45,436 nt of DNA. Origin: Apiotrichum sp. Y4204 (lineage: Eukaryota; Basidiomycota; Tremellomycetes; Trichosporonales; Trichosporonaceae). A program made the position numbers and the translations under genes. Shown piece after piece: positions 12,501 through 23,018 of this stretch (position 1 is its first letter; each line of letters opens with the position of its first letter). The stretch lies in assembly GCA_025531455.1 (NCBI GenBank), contig JAMYHL010000140.1, forward strand, positions 1 through 45,436, given 5' to 3'. Under the pieces are notes generated by a model. That model ran no database searches. It was not told where the DNA came from and worked only from the letters and a program-made list of their open reading frames with translations.

Positions 12501-13060
12501 TCAAGCGCACCAGCCCTCCATCACCGGAACTGTCTCGCCCGACGACGGATAGCAAGAAGTCGCGTGGGTCTCCGGCGACGAACAGTCCCACGAAGCGCCA
12601 CACTGTGATTGAGGTTCTCAATGCGGGTCGCGAATCCCATCATCACAGTGCACCACGTATCGAAGTCCTCAACAAACCACATGAGAAGAGTTTGCGCTCT
12701 CCGATGCCACCCCGCTCTCCTGAGATCTCGGTGCGGCCCGCATCCAAGCCTGTATCGCCCAAGTCACCGCCGGACCACCGCAAGTCCGCTGTGTCGCCTG
12801 TCGCACTGGCAGCCACACCAGCGCCGACTTCCGATACGCGCACTTCACCGGTTGCGGTGCGCTCGCCCGTTATCCCACGTTCGCCCGAGACAGTCCAGTC
12901 CAGGCCGTACAAGTCCAAGTCGCCAGAGGACGGTAAACGATCTCCCATGGCCCCCATGTCGCCAAAGGCGCCGTTGTCTGCGGGGAGCGACAAGGACCGG
13001 GCGTCGGCTGCGGCGCATCAAGAGGACGTTGAGATGGCTGACGCCGAGGCGGGACGATGA
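9514..13060 (+). CDS. SSN6: General transcriptional corepressor Ssn6/Cyc8 (TPR protein)
   Basis: Subunit of the Tup1-Ssn6 corepressor, which links DNA-bound repressors to chromatin. Six exons join in phase: 9514-9907, 9969-10172, 10209-10291, 10339-10438, 10476-12332 and 12387-13060, about 1103 residues. Residues 1-120 are rich in Pro, His and Met. About ten tetratricopeptide repeats fill residues 128-487, with typical strings such as ALEAFEHALRHNP, AYTAYQQALHYLPNP, LGHVYELDRDY and ALDAYSRAIRINP. The C-terminal 600 residues look disordered: Pro/Gly-rich, then Arg-Asp-Pro repeats (RDPRDPR at two places), then a Ser-Pro-rich tail with many possible CDK/MAPK sites and an acidic end. The last intron (54 bases) is a multiple of three and has no stop. 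A 537-codon frame overlapping 10626-12239 is a shadow of this gene. Confidence 0.95.
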
Positions 13061-13775
13061 GGAGGGAGAGACGCAGGCAGTGATTGATAACATCTGTCCA
13101 TAGTTTTTTGTGTCTATGAAGTCGATTGCGTGTCCAGAGATGGCAAGCGGCTGCATTTACTCCATGTGCATGTCCTCCCGGGAAAACAAGATATACTCAC
13201 CTTCTAACGCCAGGAAAGAAGAGCAATCGAGATGAGTTAATGCGATCCAAAAAACATAGAGTTGTTGTACCCTGACATCAGAAGGCGGTAGTGTATGGCC
13301 AGCGACATCGCGAGTTACTTGCGGCAAGCCGCAGCGGTGACTCGGGCGAGGAAAGATTGCTAGAGAAGAGCCGAACCGTAGTTCGGATAAAGCTTCTCAC
13401 AGCTTTAAGAACAGATACTACACATGATCTTAGCCAATAGAGGCCAGAGAGGATACTAAACTTGCGAATTAGACCAAGGTCATGAGGTAGATTTGGCGGA
13501 TTTTTCTCCCTGACTGGCTTGGATCGTGACGTGGATCGGGTTTGCTCGGAGCCTGTGTCGTCATTTCTCGGAGTTACGCGACAAGTGGCACACGATCCAA
13601 CACACCCACCACACAGAACCACCCAGTGCACACGCTGTATCTGGTAATCAGATAAAAGTCAAGGCCATTACAGAGTCCTCTCGTCATCATCAGCAACACC
13701 ATCAGTCTATCCACTCTTCCTACCCTGGCGAGAGAGCCTTTCGCCACACACCACTGTCATTGCACCTTGCGCGCA
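13061..13775. other. SSN6 3' region and J-protein promoter; no gene seen
   Basis: About 0.7 kb between two same-strand genes. An A- and T-richer segment with TTTTTTG lies at about 13103-13110 soon after the SSN6 stop, fitting a 3' untranslated region. No ORF here resembles a protein, and I saw no RNA gene. Confidence 0.5.
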
Positions 13776-14765
13776 ATGCTTCGCTCAAGTACATATCTCA
13801 CACATACCAGCTCGACATGGTCAGCGTCTGCAACTCTGGTGGCAGTAGCAGGCGCATCACGACGTCTCCGCCTCCCACTCGCCACTTGCGCATCACACTT
13901 GTCGCAGCCACTCCTCAACCGTGGCTTTGCATCTACGGCGCTTCGGGATGCCCGGGTAGACCACTATGGCACACTCAAACTGCCCAGGAATGCAAGTCGT
14001 CAGCAGATCAAGGCTAGATTCTACGAGGTGAGTGAGCAATCTTGGTCACGCCGCAGGTCCTCCTGCGTGTGGAGGTGGGTAGCGATGCGTCGCTAAGTTG
14101 CTTCATCTTTTACCAAAGGGGCTGGCCATCGCACGGGGTGGACAGCTCCGGTGTCGGGAAGACCCTTGTTGCCCAACTCTGCCTCCTAGTATTTGAGTTA
14201 ACAACGCTGACGGCAGCTCTCGAAGAAGATGCACCCGGACGCGCCCGGCGGTTCGAGCGAGGCGTTTCACGCGATCAACGAAGCATACGGCGTGCTGGGC
14301 AATGAGACCGCGCGAGCCGCGTACGACCGGTCACATACGTCGGCGTCGCAGCGATCGCACTCTGGTTTCCGGCCACACAGCCCAGAGTCGCGGCGCACAT
14401 CGGGACCACACTCATCATGGGGCAGTCGGCCGCCACCCGGAGCACACTGGACCGGGCGGCGCAAATTCGACCCGAACCTCGGGGCCGGGATGGGCATGGG
14501 TGGTGGCCCGGCGTCGGGCGTCGGTGGCCGCTGGGGACGGAAGGCGGGACATAGCCCCGGTGCAGCCGCCCGCCAACGCCGCGAGACGTCGCGCCTCGAT
14601 GAGGAGGTGAAGGGCGAAAGCCAAACGTGGCGCTTTATCGTGATCACCGTCGTGCTCCTTGCCGTTATATCCATAGGCGGCGGTTTCACCGTTAGCGCGG
14701 CTGACGTGGGCACGGAGGACACGGATGAAGAGACTAGCGTTGTGGACGCCGAGTTGTTGGATTAG
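13776..14765 (+). CDS. Mitochondrial-type J-domain protein with C-terminal membrane segment
   Basis: Two exons, 13776-14027 and 14217-14765, give about 266 residues. The first 58 residues are rich in Ser, Thr, Ala and Arg and lack acidic residues, as expected of a mitochondrial targeting sequence (ending near NRGFASTALRDAR). The J-domain spans about 62-124, starting DHYGTLKLPRNAS; the invariant HPD tripeptide is at 90-92, and helix III/IV contains AFHAINEAYGVLG. A Gly/Pro/Arg-rich linker follows, then one hydrophobic segment at about 222-243 (WRFIVITVVLLAVISIGGGF) and an acidic tail. This layout resembles DNAJC30-type proteins of the inner mitochondrial membrane; that parallel is inference. 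The 189-base intron is long for this window, so a different acceptor could exist, but the one used restores the J-domain exactly. Confidence 0.85.
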
Positions 14766-15047
14766 ATTGTATACTTTGTAGACTGACATGTTGGGCGATG
14801 TTCTAATTAGATGACAGTCGTCATTTAGTCTGACTTCTAATCTTCCACTGCGCGTATACTGTTTATCTATCCCCGATTCTCAACAGACGTATCCCTGCCC
14901 GGGTCAGAAAGTCAACTGCGCTAAAGCCGACAGTCATGATCACCTCCAACCACCGCCACCAAAGCTCACTTGTCGTAACTTTAGTCTTCCGACCTCATCT
15001 GTTGCTTGCAATCTTCGTCGTCCGCTCCTCAGGGCCCACCCGATCCC

Positions 15048-15053
15048 AAAAAA
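15048..15053 (-). terminator. Pol III terminator of tRNA-Met
   Basis: Six T residues on the minus strand, eight bases past the tRNA discriminator base, the normal signal for RNA polymerase III release. Confidence 0.75.
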
Positions 15054-15060
15054 GGATGTC

Positions 15061-15138
15061 TATCGCCAGCAGGTTTCGATCCTGCGATCTCCAGGTGTCA
15101 CGTATGAGCCTGGCGCCGTCCCACTAGGCCATAGCGAT
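15061..15138 (-). tRNA. tRNA-Met (CAT), initiator-type, with a 6-base intron
   Basis: The minus strand folds as a full cloverleaf. The 7-base acceptor stem ATCGCTA/TGGCGAT is followed by discriminator A. The D arm has a 3-bp stem. The anticodon stem is CCAGG/CCTGG, and the T arm GCAGG/CCTGC has loop ATCGAAA. Pair A1:U72 together with A54 and A60 in the T loop are hallmarks of eukaryotic initiator tRNA. The anticodon loop has 13 bases instead of 7. Removing CGTGAC (15097-15102) after position 37 leaves the canonical loop CTCATAA. The anticodon stem lacks the full run of three G:C pairs usual in initiators (position 29:41 is A:U), so an elongator role is not fully excluded. Confidence 0.85.
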
Positions 15139-15347
15139 CTCGACGTTGGGTGTTTCGGACGCTCGTTCGCGACGGGATGTGGAAAGAGACATCTACCAGG
15201 TTCGTAAGGGTACTCGATCCTTACAGAGTGCAACTCGCAACCGACAATAAATGTCCACGCAAGGTCACTCGCTCATGACTCACCATTACAGCCCGCTGCC
15301 CGGTTCCCAACCCTCCCGGCCATCCACCCATGACACTGACCGGCAAG

Positions 15348-15352
15348 AAAAA
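15348..15352 (-). terminator. Pol III terminator of tRNA-Glu
   Basis: Five T residues on the minus strand, 25 bases past the 3' end of the tRNA-Glu sequence. Confidence 0.65.
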
Positions 15353-15377
15353 CGATCACGCGCTCGCGCGCGCGCTC

Positions 15378-15481
15378 TTCTCCGCCAGGGAGTCGAACCC
15401 TGCTCTATCGCGGTGCGCTCCTCCTGTTGGAGGGCTCTCTCGACTGAGAGGCGATTATACTAACCGATATACTAGCGAAGA
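15378..15481 (-). tRNA. tRNA-Glu (CTC) with a 32-base intron
   Basis: The acceptor stem TCTTCGC/GCGGAGA is followed by discriminator A. The D arm contains the GGTTAGTAT string common in Asp/Glu tRNAs. The anticodon stem is ATCGC/GCGAT, and the T arm CAGGG/CCCTG has loop TTCGACT. The anticodon loop is CTCTCA plus C once a 32-base intron after position 37 is removed, giving anticodon CTC. The intron can form its own hairpin, CCTCC-AACA-GGAGG. An intron directly 3' of position 37 is the standard eukaryotic location for tRNA splicing endonuclease cleavage. It is on the same strand as the Met tRNA, about 240 bases upstream, and each has its own T-run. Confidence 0.88.
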
Positions 15482-16221
15482 GGACGGAGGCGGAGATCGA
15501 CGCCAAATCGGAGGGTTTGAGGCGACGACTCAAAGCTGTGGCCCCTTTCGCGGTGAGGAGGTCGTAGAGCGATGGCTATCGCAAGCCGTTGATGATCATG
15601 GCACCTGGGAGCACGTCTTCCACGTTTGTTGGGTTGGGAATCAACCAAGGCGATATTGGTGATGTTATATGAGACAGCGTAGTTGCTGCATCCCTTCTCT
15701 GACCACGGAGAAAGCATCACCCTGATCAAGCCGGGTCCTCGTGGATTGCTCTCCAGAAGACACTTCAAGGGGTCTGAGAGCTGTCGGGAAACCTTTTGGG
15801 ACAACTTGCCCGTCAAGAACTGTCGACTTCAATAATGTTTCAGTTCGTCTTCTGTTGTTCGTCGTGCGGATACCTGTCCAGCTGTACTATTTAGCAAGGT
15901 CCTTGGAATTTCTTGAGCCGTGCATATGATCATTCGTTCTGACTGCGTTGCCGTGCGAGTTGGTTTGCTAGGCTGTCTTCTTGTGGATTTTGATTTTTTG
16001 ATTGTATTATTCTGATTAAATGTTGCTGACCAAGACCGTAGTGGTATGCGTTGTTCCACCAAGCGCAGGGTTGTGGGGCAGTGGAAGTGGACGTTGACAG
16101 GGTGATGTTGCCCCGCACCTGTTTGGGATCGTGGCCAATACCCTCGTCACGAAAAGCTTCTGCTTCAACGATGCGATGTCAAATGAAATTGCATGATACA
16201 GTAGAATTTCTAGGGAAACAC
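15482..16221. other. Gap between tRNA-Glu and malic enzyme; no gene seen
   Basis: About 740 bases holding the upstream flank of tRNA-Glu and the 3' untranslated region of the malic enzyme gene. An A- and T-rich segment at about 15985-16025 is the likeliest 3' end region. Short overlapping ORFs here have no recognisable content. Confidence 0.45.
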
Positions 16222-18403
16222 CTAATCAACAAGCTCGAGTGGGCGGTACACGGGATCCCACATGCGGGACCGGATGTAGCGTTCGAGCCTGTCGCCGCCC
16301 TCCTCAACGAGCTTGATAGCCCTCTCGTCCTGTGCCAGGCCATCCGAGACGGCGCGGCGCACGACCGCGGCAGCAATGTTGACGGAAACGTGGCGCACGT
16401 CGGCTAGGTCCGGAAGTAGTGCGGCGCCCGAGTGCTCGAGAGTTGGCGACAGCGAGGCCAGCGCGTACACGCTCGCCATGAGCATGCTTGGCGAGATTGT
16501 CTTTGCGCGCGAGAGAATGGCGCCGAGGCCGAGGGCGGGGTAGAGCAGAGCGTTGTTCTACGTGTCAAAGAGATTCGCAGGGAGCTAAAACTCACAGTCT
16601 GGGCGATGTGGTATGTCTTTCCGTTGACCTCAACTGGCTCGAATGGGGAGCCGGTAGCAATAAACGCCTTGCCGTTCGTCCACTGGAGAGCGTCGACGGG
16701 GTCGACTTCGCACAGCGCCGTGGGGTTGGACATGGGGAAAATCACAGGTCGCTCGACGTGCTTGGCCATCTCGGTGACGATCTCCTCGGTGAAGGCGCGG
16801 GTGTGGGTCGAGGTGCCGATGAGGACCGTCGGCTTGACGTGCTTGACGACGTCGAAGAGATTAGCCTGTTTCAGTTCGGGGTGTTGCAGCTCCCAATCCT
16901 TGATCTCCTCGTCTGGGCGCGCGTACTCGAGTTGCGAGTGACGAAGCGTGTCCCCCATGCTTTCCACGAGCAGACCGTTGCGGTCCACACACCAGAAGCA
17001 CTTTAGGGCCTCTTTCCGCGAGAGTCCATCAATGATCTGCAAGCCGTCAAGAATCTGGGCTGCAATGCCCATGCCGGCGGATCCGGCACCGTAGATGACT
17101 ATGCGCTGGTCCTTGAGCTTCTGTCCAGAAGCCTTGAGTGCGCTGATGTCAGAACTGATAATACCAAACATTGTGACAGGTCCCAGCTCACGAGATAAGC
17201 GCAGCAAGGGCGACAGCACCAGTGCCCTGGATGTCATCGTTGAACATGGGCATCTTGTCCTTGTACTTGTCCAAAACTGCACGTCAGCGCAAAGTCCCCC
17301 AAAGAAGGACTCACATTTGTACGCCTGTGTAAGACCGAAGTCCTCAAAGTGGATAATGGCGTTCGGGAAGAGCTCGCGACAGTTCTTGACGAACTGATCG
17401 ACAAAGTTCTCATAGTTCTTGCCACGGAGACGGGTGCGCTTCCAGCCCATATAGAGAGGGTCGGCGAAGAGGGCGTGGTTGTCTGTGCCCACATCGAGGA
17501 CGACCGGAAGGATTCGGTTCGGGTTGATTCCCGCACCAAGCGTGTACAGCGCTGCCTTGGATGTCGAGATTGTGATGCCGCCAACGCCCTGGTCGCCGAT
17601 ACCAAGAATCGCCTCGGAGTCGGTCACCACGACGAGGTCGATAGACTCAGCCGTGTCCTTGGTGTGATTGGCAACGTCCGCCGTGCGGTTGATGTCCTGG
17701 AGGTGTCCTTCAAGCTGCGCCCGCATGCCGTCCTTGTTGGGGAAAGACTGGAGTCAGTACCGAGAAACGAGAACAAAGGACATACGAGGAAACAGCCGAT
17801 CTGGAGTGTCAGCACAAGTCTAGGGGCGTTGGTAAAGACTCACAGGCCGCCTGAAGAGGTTCGAGTAGTTCTGGACGGCCTCCGCAGCGCCCGGCGTGTA
17901 AAGAATGCCGAGGAGCTCCTCAAGATTGTCCTGCATCAAGCGGTAGAACAACACCTGGTTCTGGTCGCGGAGGGATCTGGAGTCAGCAGGGCTTGAAGCT
18001 GGACCTGGCGTGAAAGCCAAAGTCTTCCCATTGCGCCGGCCTCCTGACCATCGCCGGCACTGCCTGACACTCACGCAAGGAACGCGTGCTTGAGTATCAC
18101 CGTCGGCTGCTTGAGGAGCTGGTTGTACGCGCGGTTCGCCTGCTTTTCCAGAGAATGCACATCAAAGGGAAGAAACCCTTCAAGGCCGAACACGGAACGC
18201 TCCTCACGGGAGAACCCCGCGCCCTTGTTGAGAGACGGGGTGTTGAGGAGCGCCGAGCCTTGCAGGTTGGTGCGGATCGGGACAAGGTTCTTGTCCTCTG
18301 AGATCACGACACGGCTCGTAGGCTGGCTGGAAAGCGAACGCTGGGCCGGCGCGGCGACAGGGAGTGGGAGCACAGCCCGGGAACGTATGCGGCGGATGAA
18401 CAT
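16222..18403 (-). CDS. MAE1: Malic enzyme, NAD(P)-dependent, mitochondrial
   Basis: Oxidative decarboxylation of malate to pyruvate. Seven exons join in phase: 18403-18075, 17976-17844, 17800-17786, 17747-17315, 17276-17192, 17154-16596 and 16557-16222, about 629 residues. The N-terminus ([20 protein letters not shown]) is a plausible mitochondrial presequence. Family motifs in order: [15 protein letters not shown], the active-site region [41 protein letters not shown], metal-binding HFEDFG and [13 protein letters not shown] (315-327), and the dinucleotide fold [14 protein letters not shown] (about 350-363). Then come [11 protein letters not shown] and [11 protein letters not shown]. Exon 3 is a 15-base micro-exon (IGCFL) between 43- and 38-base introns. 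The tripeptide TVG of many relatives reads GAA after YTP. The cofactor is not decided by sequence. A long plus-strand frame over exon 1 is a shadow. Confidence 0.95.
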
Positions 18404-20084
18404 GTTGTCTGTCTACGAGATGTCAGTTGAGTCTACTGGTGCGATGGCAAGAGAAACAAAAGTGTGCGTATGGGGTGTCTACGTGTGTGCGGGTGATTCC
18501 AACTCATGGTGCTCACTCCGTCCACCCGACACACCCTTCAAGTATGACGTTTGTGACGTTTGTGCGCAATTCTCTGTTCTCAGAATGAATGATTGCCAGA
18601 TGCCCATCTACAGCGACCACCAATCGTCAATCTGCGACGCTCATCTCCCACCACCGACGTGCTCACTGATCACTGTACCACTGTGCAGTGTACAGTACTC
18701 ACCTGATGATGTATGTGGTGTTGTCAAACTGCTATCACAGCCCACCCTTTCACAAATATGCAGCGTGACCTGGCTGCCTGGCATTCCTCTCTTAGAATCT
18801 CTGACATGCCCTCCCCACCACAAAAAATCAGGCGGGATGCTGCGATACTGCAGTCATTTGCAGAGGGGCTGCACGTGCTGCGGTGGGGTACGGTGGCCGC
18901 GGTGCTTGACGTACGGTGATCGGTGTGACCAACTTGGCCAACTGCCAACTGGATCGGTTTCAAATTCCTCCCTCTCCTCAACCTGCAACTCTCCCGCCCC
19001 CTTCGATTACCCCCACCCAATTATGCAACAGAGCCGCGGCAGCTGTGGCTGTGGCTGCGACTGCGACTGGTTGATCTGCTCACCTCTGCGCTTCTGCACG
19101 GCATTCGCAAAACACGGATCCACTAGTCAAGCATGTCCTGCTGCTGGGGCACTGCGCGGGAGCTGCGCTGCAGGCGCGGTGGGCTGGTGGGGATGTGTGG
19201 GTCTTCTTGCCGCCGGCACGTGCAGATGACATCACAGGCCACAGGCAGGGCACAGGGCACAGGGCAAACACAAGATGGCCGTCTGTACCCGCAAAAGTAA
19301 CCACATAGAAGAGAGGACATAGAATTATTTGGTTCCTAAAATAACACTAATTAATAAAATAGCACTTTGTGTCGTGATGTAAGTCCGGGCCGGAAAGTCG
19401 GAGATGACGGGGATAGCTGGAAAGGTGGTGTGTAACCATTTGCGTGTAACCATTTGCATCCTGCTGAATCCTGCCGAGATCGTCCATCGCATCTCCCATC
19501 TCTCATAATAAACGACGATTCTGACTGCAAATCGCTCCCGTCTCTCAATTATTTTACATTTGGGTTGCTCTTCACAAGACATCTCACATCGAGGAAAGCC
19601 CTTGCGCGGTTGGTAGGCTAAGGCCTCTTGTGTTCTCCTTCGAACTGATGACAGCTGTTACCCTCCCTCGCTCGGGCGCAGCCAGCTGACTCGACTGATC
19701 TGTGATTACTGAACGAAAGTGACAAGCACCGCTCATGTCAATGTGCTCATGACAGCCGATGCACGTCAGCGACGGACATCGTTCTTTACAGGATCAACAA
19801 ATTGCGTACACTTAAGCGATTCGATCCGCCCAATTGCTGTAAGCCCAGACATCATGGTGGCCTTGACGACAGGGTCATGCTGAAGGTGCCGCCACAGTCC
19901 CACAGTTCCCAAGGATCAGAGTCCGTGCTGCCATGGATTGCATCTTGATTCATAAGTTCCCACGGCCAGAGGTGGTGGGTGTTAGCGACGGACCGCCGGT
20001 AAGCGCAGCTCCAGGTTTCAGTGCGGCCAGTTCTGCCATCGTGCTCTCCCTTTCACTCATCATTCGACTCGTTACTCCTTTACA
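18404..20084. other. Divergent intergenic region, malic enzyme / BTB gene
   Basis: About 1.7 kb between divergent start codons, presumably holding both promoters. Visible items are an imperfect inverted repeat around GTACCACTGTGCAGTGTAC (about 18676-18694), a duplicated 14-base string GTGTAACCATTTGC at about 19430-19458, short AGGGCAC repeats at about 19245-19270, and an AT-rich island at about 19320-19375 that stands out in GC-rich surroundings. No coding region is supportable. Confidence 0.45.
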
Positions 20085-20704
20085 ATGACCATCTCGCTCT
20101 CCCCGATCGACGCACACTGGCGCCCCACGCGACCCGAATACGAAGTCCGCCTCGAGAGCGCTGACGGGCGATGCTTCGTCGTCCCGCGCGATCGCTTCCT
20201 CTCGTGGCAGTGCGTCGCGCACTGCATTACTTCCCGTAGGCTAACCGCAGAACAAACCTCTGGGCAGCAGTCCACGCCCTCCCCCTCGGCGATGGCACGC
20301 TAGCAGGCATGCCGGTACTGCCCCTCCCTGCCTCCGCCGCGGGTGTCCGCCTCGCGCTCCTCGTCCTCGACGGCGCGCTTCCGCCACATATCGATGCCGA
20401 TGCACTTGCCGCAGCCGCCGCCCTCCTTCAGCTTTGGGGAGCGCACCGCGCACTTGATCTCCTCAGGGTGGGCGGCCAGAGCTGTGAGACGCATCCCGGC
20501 TGCGTGCGCCCGCGGAAGATGGTCCAGCCTGAGTGGTGGCCGTCGTGGTGCGAACAGAGCAGCAACGTCGCCGACGACAGCGATGAGCTCCCATCAGTCG
20601 AAATCCCCGCGCCATTTTCTCGGCCACTCAAGCCACGCCCCCGTCACCGCGCACTCGTCCCGTACATTCCCAACGGCGCGTTCATCCCCCGTGCGACCGT
20701 CTAA
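20085..20704 (+). CDS. Small BTB/POZ-like domain protein
   Basis: Exon 1 (20085-20209) and exon 2 (20251-20704), joined across a 41-base intron with a GTGCGT donor, read FLSWQTNLWAAVHALPLGDG through the junction. The deduced protein is about 192 residues. The pattern fits the BTB proteins common in basidiomycetes: an opening strand pair (YEVRLESADGRCFVVPRDRF), the helix ending NLWAAVHALP, a strand with GMPVLPLPASAAGVRLALLV, and helices with ALAAAAALLQLWGAHRALDLL. BTB domains mediate dimerisation or cullin-3 binding; which applies here cannot be told. The part after about residue 120 shows no domain and may be altered by an unseen second intron (a GTGGGC donor is available at about 20468), so the stop at 20702-20704 is tentative. 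Confidence 0.6.
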
Positions 20705-21005
20705 CCAAGGGGTTGACCTGCTGGTCAACAGCATGCTCCGATCACCGCCTCTGTCCCGTGATTCAGCCGACGTTGACGCCCATCCACTAGAGTAGCCGGA
20801 AACCCATTAAGCCTCAAACTCATCTCTACCCTTTCGCTGGCCAACCTAGTCTCACCGGACAACCTCTCCCTACCCGAGACCCCTTCACACTGCCGCACTC
20901 ATGTTGTAGATAATGCTCCTTCTTTCCTACCGCCTCACGCCAGTAGTGTACACTCAATGCATCTAATCTACGCCCCTCAATGCACGGAAGTCCCTCAATG
21001 CTTAA

Positions 21006-22554
21006 TCAATATCCCTGCTGCGTCACGCCCCACGACTTGAGTTGCTCGCATGAAGGGTGCTTTTCGGCACGCAGCTTGCGGATCTTGTCGTAGTCGGCGC
21101 CCCAGCCAAAGATGCCTGCCTCGTCGGCGATCTTGCGCTGCTTGGCTATGTTGAAATTGGTGCACTGTTGTCAGCTGGTCCCAGTTATGCTCTTTATTCA
21201 GCCGTACTCACCTCAGCCTGGAGCTGCCTGATGTGCACCTCCTCGACGCCGCGCTCAAATCCCCGGAGTTTGCTGCTGAACATGGCCGCGTCCAAGCGAT
21301 CACGGTAGTTCTCGGGCACGCTCTGCCAAATCTGGCTCTTCTCCCATTCAGGTCCGTTGACATGGTAGGGTACGCTGCGCTGCCATGTCGTACGGGGCGT
21401 GTCAAAGTGGTGCGACGGGCGGAAGCGGTACTCGGGATCGGGAACGTTGTCGCCAGACAACAGCGTGGGTATGAGCGAGAAGAGGACGAAGAAAACGAGC
21501 AGCAGCACTGGTAGGAGGGCAAAAAGCGGATTCTGCGGCTCCTCTGCCGCACCTCCAGCCGCTGCACGCGCACGTCGTGCAGCAAACTGCGGGCCGTTGC
21601 CGCCGAACGTGTACACTGTGTGTCAGCCGTGTCCTAAATCCTCAATCAGAAGACTTACCTCGGGCACCGCCGAAGGGTGATCCTCCGCCAAACCCGCCGC
21701 CACCGCCGAAGAATGCGTTGAACAGATCCTCAGGACTGATTTCGCCGTCGAACTGACGTCCTCGGAACCCTGGATGCATGCCGCCGCCGCCGAACCCGCG
21801 CATTCCGCCACCCCCACCGCCGCCTCCGCGCTGCGTGGGGTCGATAGTGGGATTGGAGTCGTACACGGAGCGCAGGTCGTTGTCCGAAAGTACCTGAAAA
21901 GCCTTGGACACCACTGCGGGATCAGCAAGCGATCGATGGGATGTGACTCACTCTTGAATGCTTCGTCAGCACCGGGTGCACCGTTCTTGTCCGGGTGCAG
22001 CGCGAGCGCAAGCTTCTTGTACGCCCGCTTCACGTCGCTCTCGGTACACGTCCTCTCGACTGCCGCGTCAGCAAAGAACGTACCGTCACATCCATAGCTT
22101 CCGCCAAGGTTGATGACTCACCGGCAAGAATGCTGTAGTACTCGTAGTCCCGACATTTACGAATGCGCGTGACGACCTCAAGCTGTTTGACGGTGTACTC
22201 GCGCTTCGGCTGGCCCTTCTTCTCGCGATCCGACCCGGACGCGGAAGCCGATGCCGGGGCCTCGGGCTTCTTGTGCCGCATGTGCGCGCTGGTCATGTGC
22301 TCCTCGACGCCGGATGCGCGCGCACCGCCCGGCGGCGTGCGGCCTCCAGCACTGGCCGTCGAGGCCCCTGAAGACGCGCCCTCTCCGGCTTCAAGCTCGC
22401 GCTCCACTAGCGTCACCATCGTTTTGCCCTCCGGCGTCGGGTACAACGACATGCTCTTGTTCGCGAAGCGGAGCGCGGCGGTCAGGTCGCCGGCGGCGCG
22501 CTTGCGCTGCGCGATGGACAACGACCGCAGGGCCTCCTCCTTGTTGACCTCCAT
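21006..22554 (-). CDS. ER membrane J-domain protein, DNAJB12/14-like (J-domain plus DUF1977)
   Basis: Five exons join in phase: 22554-22122, 22059-21952, 21913-21659, 21615-21212 and 21164-21006, about 452 residues. The N-terminus (MEVNKEEALRSLSIAQRKRA) forms helices typical of DNAJB12/14-type proteins. The J-domain begins DYEYYSIL near residue 136, is cut by two introns and has HPD at 166-168. A Gly/Phe-rich stretch follows (GGGGGMRGFGGGGMHPGFRG and FFGGGGGFGGGSPFGG). One membrane span is at about 296-318 (FALLPVLLLVFFVLFSLIP). The C-terminal DUF1977 includes YHVNGPEWEK and ends KHPSCEQLKSWGV. Relatives recruit Hsp70 to the cytosolic face of the ER for degradation and folding of membrane proteins. 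A 464-base gap separates its start codon from the DPB2 stop. The gene is convergent with the BTB gene. Confidence 0.92.
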
Positions 22555-23018
22555 GACGCGCGGGATGTGCCTAGGGATGGGGGGAATGAGGGTTGCAAGA
22601 GTGGTCGGCCTGATGGCCCTTTGTGAAGTTGTAGTGGTGATTGATGGGCAGATGCGCAGATGCAAGCTGTGGTGTGGTGTGTGGTGTGGAGGTTTTGGGG
22701 GTCTAAAGTGTTGGTAGATGCGATGCTTTGTGCATGTGTGCGTGTGGGCGCGTGATCTAGCAAATTCAACGGACTTGAGAGTTGATGTCCGTCAAATGTT
22801 GTGCTGGAATGGCACCATATTATGAGCAAACTGCCAGCACAGCAACAATCTTTGCCGCCGGCCGTCGGAGGAATAGAGGCACGAATAAGCGTGATTAGAT
22901 TATAACTTGCCAGGCCATTGAGTCATGCCAGTAGTGGACACTGTCGGCTTGGGCGTCAAGTTGTGGTGCATTAATGACTTGCTATACGATGAGATGCATA
23001 CTTGGGTACAACAGATGT

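Noticed and set aside
18090..19229. 379-codon plus-strand frame
   Set aside because: Antisense to malic enzyme exon 1 and its promoter; Cys-rich and low-complexity content without a domain.
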